A stretch of DNA of 45,014 nucleotides from CAZPDM01 sp964585305 (GTDB taxonomy: Bacteria; Planctomycetota; Uabimicrobiia; Uabimicrobiales; JABWCH01): positions 1 to 45,014 of the forward strand of contig CAZPDM010000027.1 of the NCBI GenBank assembly GCA_964585305.1, given 5' to 3'. The position numbers were made by a program, and so were the translations under genes. Below the pieces are notes generated by a model that did not search any database, had not been told where the DNA came from, and saw nothing but the letters and a program-made list of their open reading frames with translations. How positions within the stretch are numbered: position 1 is the first letter of the stretch; the number at the start of each line of letters is the position of its first letter. This document shows, piece by piece, positions 43,565 through 45,014 of this stretch.

Positions 43565-43597
43565 GCAGGGTGCAAGCGATTTTCGCTTGCACCCTGC
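43565..43597. terminator. GC-rich terminator-like hairpin (15-bp perfect stem)
   Basis: GCAGGGTGCAAGCGA pairs perfectly with TCGCTTGCACCCTGC around TTT, followed by TTTGCATTT. It lies 38 bases after the OB-protein stop and is far more GC-rich than its surroundings. Confidence 0.65.
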
Positions 43598-43651
43598 TTT
43601 GCATTTAAATTCCCTTCGATTCTTTAACGCGTTCATGAAAGGTAAATACTG

Positions 43652-44131
43652 TTGAATTTAGCAATGGCTAAAGTGATTGGTGAACAAATCCAATCCGCAA
43701 GAAAAAAAGCTGGAATCACCCAAGACGAACTTGCGTCTCACTTGGAAACAACATCAGCTGCTCTATCTCGCTGGGAATCCGGAAAGCGAAATCCTCCAGC
43801 GGAAATAATTTATAAAATCTCTCTATTTTTAAAAACGGATATTAACAAAATTGTTCTTGATTCATATCCCCTTGAAGATAATTTTTTATGTGGAAATGTT
43901 ATCTTTCGTTCGGAGAAATTTAGAAATGAAATTTTATTCTTTGCTAAATCTGGGGAGACCATTGAAAATATAAAAAGAATGATATTTCTGGCTGATATAT
44001 TACATTATAAAAAGATGGAAAACCGTTCCTTAACAGGAAGTGTATATCTACGCAATGAAAGCGGAGAAAACGTTATCCCTTATAATAAAAAGGATGGAAA
44101 TGATCAGACAGAAGTTTTCGAGACTCTTTAA
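43652..44131 (+). CDS. XRE-family helix-turn-helix regulator (possibly truncated)
   Basis: Residues about 8-65 form a Cro/C1-type helix-turn-helix (IQSARKKAGITQDELASHL then AALSRWESGKRNPP, ending IYKISLFLKTDI), which binds DNA operators. The next 95 residues match no family I know. A TTG at 43652 follows GAAAGG by nine bases and is a likely start; an ATG at 43664 is also in frame but is too far from that site. The stop TAA at 44129-44131 is followed in the same frame by 96 more sense codons, so this may be the first part of a longer protein. No partner toxin or metabolic gene is adjacent. Confidence 0.72.
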   Translation: MNLAMAKVIGEQIQSARKKAGITQDELASHLETTSAALSRWESGKRNPPAEIIYKISLFLKTDINKIVLDSYPLEDNFLCGNVIFRSEKFRNEILFFAKSGETIENIKRMIFLADILHYKKMENRSLTGSVYLRNESGENVIPYNKKDGNDQTEVFETL

Positions 44132-44422
44132 AAAAATGGTGTATTAGGACGCAGTGGACGAAAAATTGATATAACCCAAGATAACCAGAATCTTCAGGTA
44201 GAAATTCAGGTAGTAACTACCATTTTTACCAAAGAAGACATACAATTTTTACCAGGGGAATTAGAGATACTTAATACTATAAAAAATTTTTTCAATCAAT
44301 TTCATGATATACAGGCATTTATTTCTTATTTTTATCATTATTTGTCTCAAATCAATGTAAAACTATCTTCATACATTCCCTATAATATTGCCTCTGAAAA
44401 GCTAGAATTTCTTGGATTGTAA
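44132..44422 (+). pseudogene. In-frame continuation of the XRE gene beyond a TAA stop
   Basis: Immediately after the TAA the same frame reads on for 96 codons to TAA 44420-44422, starting KNGVLGRSGRKIDITQ and ending NIASEKLEFLGL. It has no start codon or ribosome binding site near its 5' end, and its composition looks coding. The simplest reading is a longer XRE protein (about 256 residues) broken by one substitution, for example from CAA, GAA, AAA or TTA. A sequencing error or real stop-codon read-through are alternatives; a frameshift is not needed. Confidence 0.55.
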
Positions 44423-45014
44423 GTATTTAAAATTACTCTAATGACAATTATCAACAGAGGGGTAACGTTTTCTTTTGTGCTTTTTTATTACTGGTTAGTT
44501 AAGTTTTTCTAGCAATAGAAAGCTTTCTTATTCGAAAATATTTTTTAATAATTTTGTGGTTTTGATCTTGAATAATTTTTTTTGAATCAACAATCCTTGA
44601 TTCAAGGAGTATGATTCTCTAGGTACTCGATTTGTCTTTAATTTTCCTGTTTGAGTTTTTGTATTGCAAGCTCTTGCTATTGAACAATGTTTTTATTTTT
44701 TTTTAAATTCTAAGTGCCAACAAAATTTATTTATTCTTTTGGGTTTGGATTTATAGAATTTTGGCAAAAAAAACACAAAGTTTTTAGCTTTGTGGATGAA
44801 TCGCTCTTATTGCTTTTGCATTTAAAAAAGTCGGGTGGATTTCCATCCACCCAAAAAATGAACTTTGTGAATAAGATATCCTAAATAAATAGGCTGCATT
44901 GGGCTACTTTGCCAAATATGTTTTTGGTGGCATTGATGACTTATTTATAGATAATACGCCCGATACATTTTTGTTAACAAAAGCTAACAAATACAGATTT
45001 AGCGACTGCTAAAA
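44423..45014. other. Gene-free end of the window with hairpins
   Basis: No convincing coding frame is seen on either strand over about 590 bases. TTGAATCAA/TTGATTCAA (44582-44605) and GGGTGGAT/ATCCACCC (44833-44852) are perfect hairpins. The second is followed on the minus strand by GAC and a T-run, so it may terminate a minus-strand gene lying beyond the window. Confidence 0.5.

Noticed and set aside
44582..44852. Hairpins at the window end as a mobile-element terminus
   Set aside because: No transposase, target duplication or matching second end is visible within the window.

Overview
The window is a gene-dense, strongly AT-rich bacterial chromosome segment (GC roughly one third) with intrinsic terminators and sigma70-type promoters. 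The organism looks Gram-negative and peptidoglycan-bearing: murD, a DUF374 lipid A-type acyltransferase, a complete dTDP-rhamnose set and lipid-linked glycosyltransferases are present. A PEP-CTERM sorting signal, a DUF1573 protein, an FHA/SpoIIE phosphatase, large TPR proteins and an Hsp70 with a helical-repeat tail together recall the Planctomycetota/PVC group or a related environmental lineage. That placement is inference. Two 100-N gaps with exact 55-base repeats at their edges suggest a metagenome or draft assembly built with k=55.

Layout. 1-2000: a secreted protein and a THUMP-type rRNA methyltransferase. 2036-6477: a plus-strand envelope operon (GT-C glycosyltransferase, HAD-IIA phosphatase, DUF374 acyltransferase, DUF1573 protein starting at TTG). 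6503-6984: RNase P RNA with its own promoter and terminator. 7211-12535: an operon of a beta-CASP nuclease, a coiled-coil protein with a GrpE-like C-terminus, and an Hsp70 with an extra helical C-terminal region. 12534-15809 (minus): SpoU methyltransferase, ribosomal protein S20, a TPR protein with a structured leader, and a homologue of the NpmA/KamB 16S rRNA A1408 methyltransferases. 15874-17644: a secreted 5'-nucleotidase running into an assembly gap. 17655-20243 (minus): VTT-domain membrane protein, DPM1-like glycosyltransferase, GH16 glucanase. 20465-23488: an Smc5-like ATPase and a 52-residue DUF3096-like membrane protein. 23556-26185: an unknown protein, galE and an AraC/GyrI regulator. 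26237-35316 (minus): PEP-CTERM LamG protein, pentapeptide-repeat channel-like protein, FHA/SpoIIE phosphatase, tgt, a TPR membrane protein, an MFS transporter and murD. 35552-39772 (minus): GT2-rmlB-rmlC-rmlA-rmlD. 39818-43527: a TMEM43 protein, then a zinc-ribbon/multi-OB membrane protein split by a false gap. 43652-44422: an XRE regulator interrupted by one in-frame stop. 44423-45014: no gene seen.

The most notable items are the NpmA-like methyltransferase, the GrpE-like/Hsp70 pair, the isolated Smc5-like ATPase, the phosphatase/pentapeptide-channel overlap, and evidence that the 42.9-43.0 kb gap is an overlap artefact whose removal restores one gene. No transposase, integrase, CRISPR array or tRNA was recognised.
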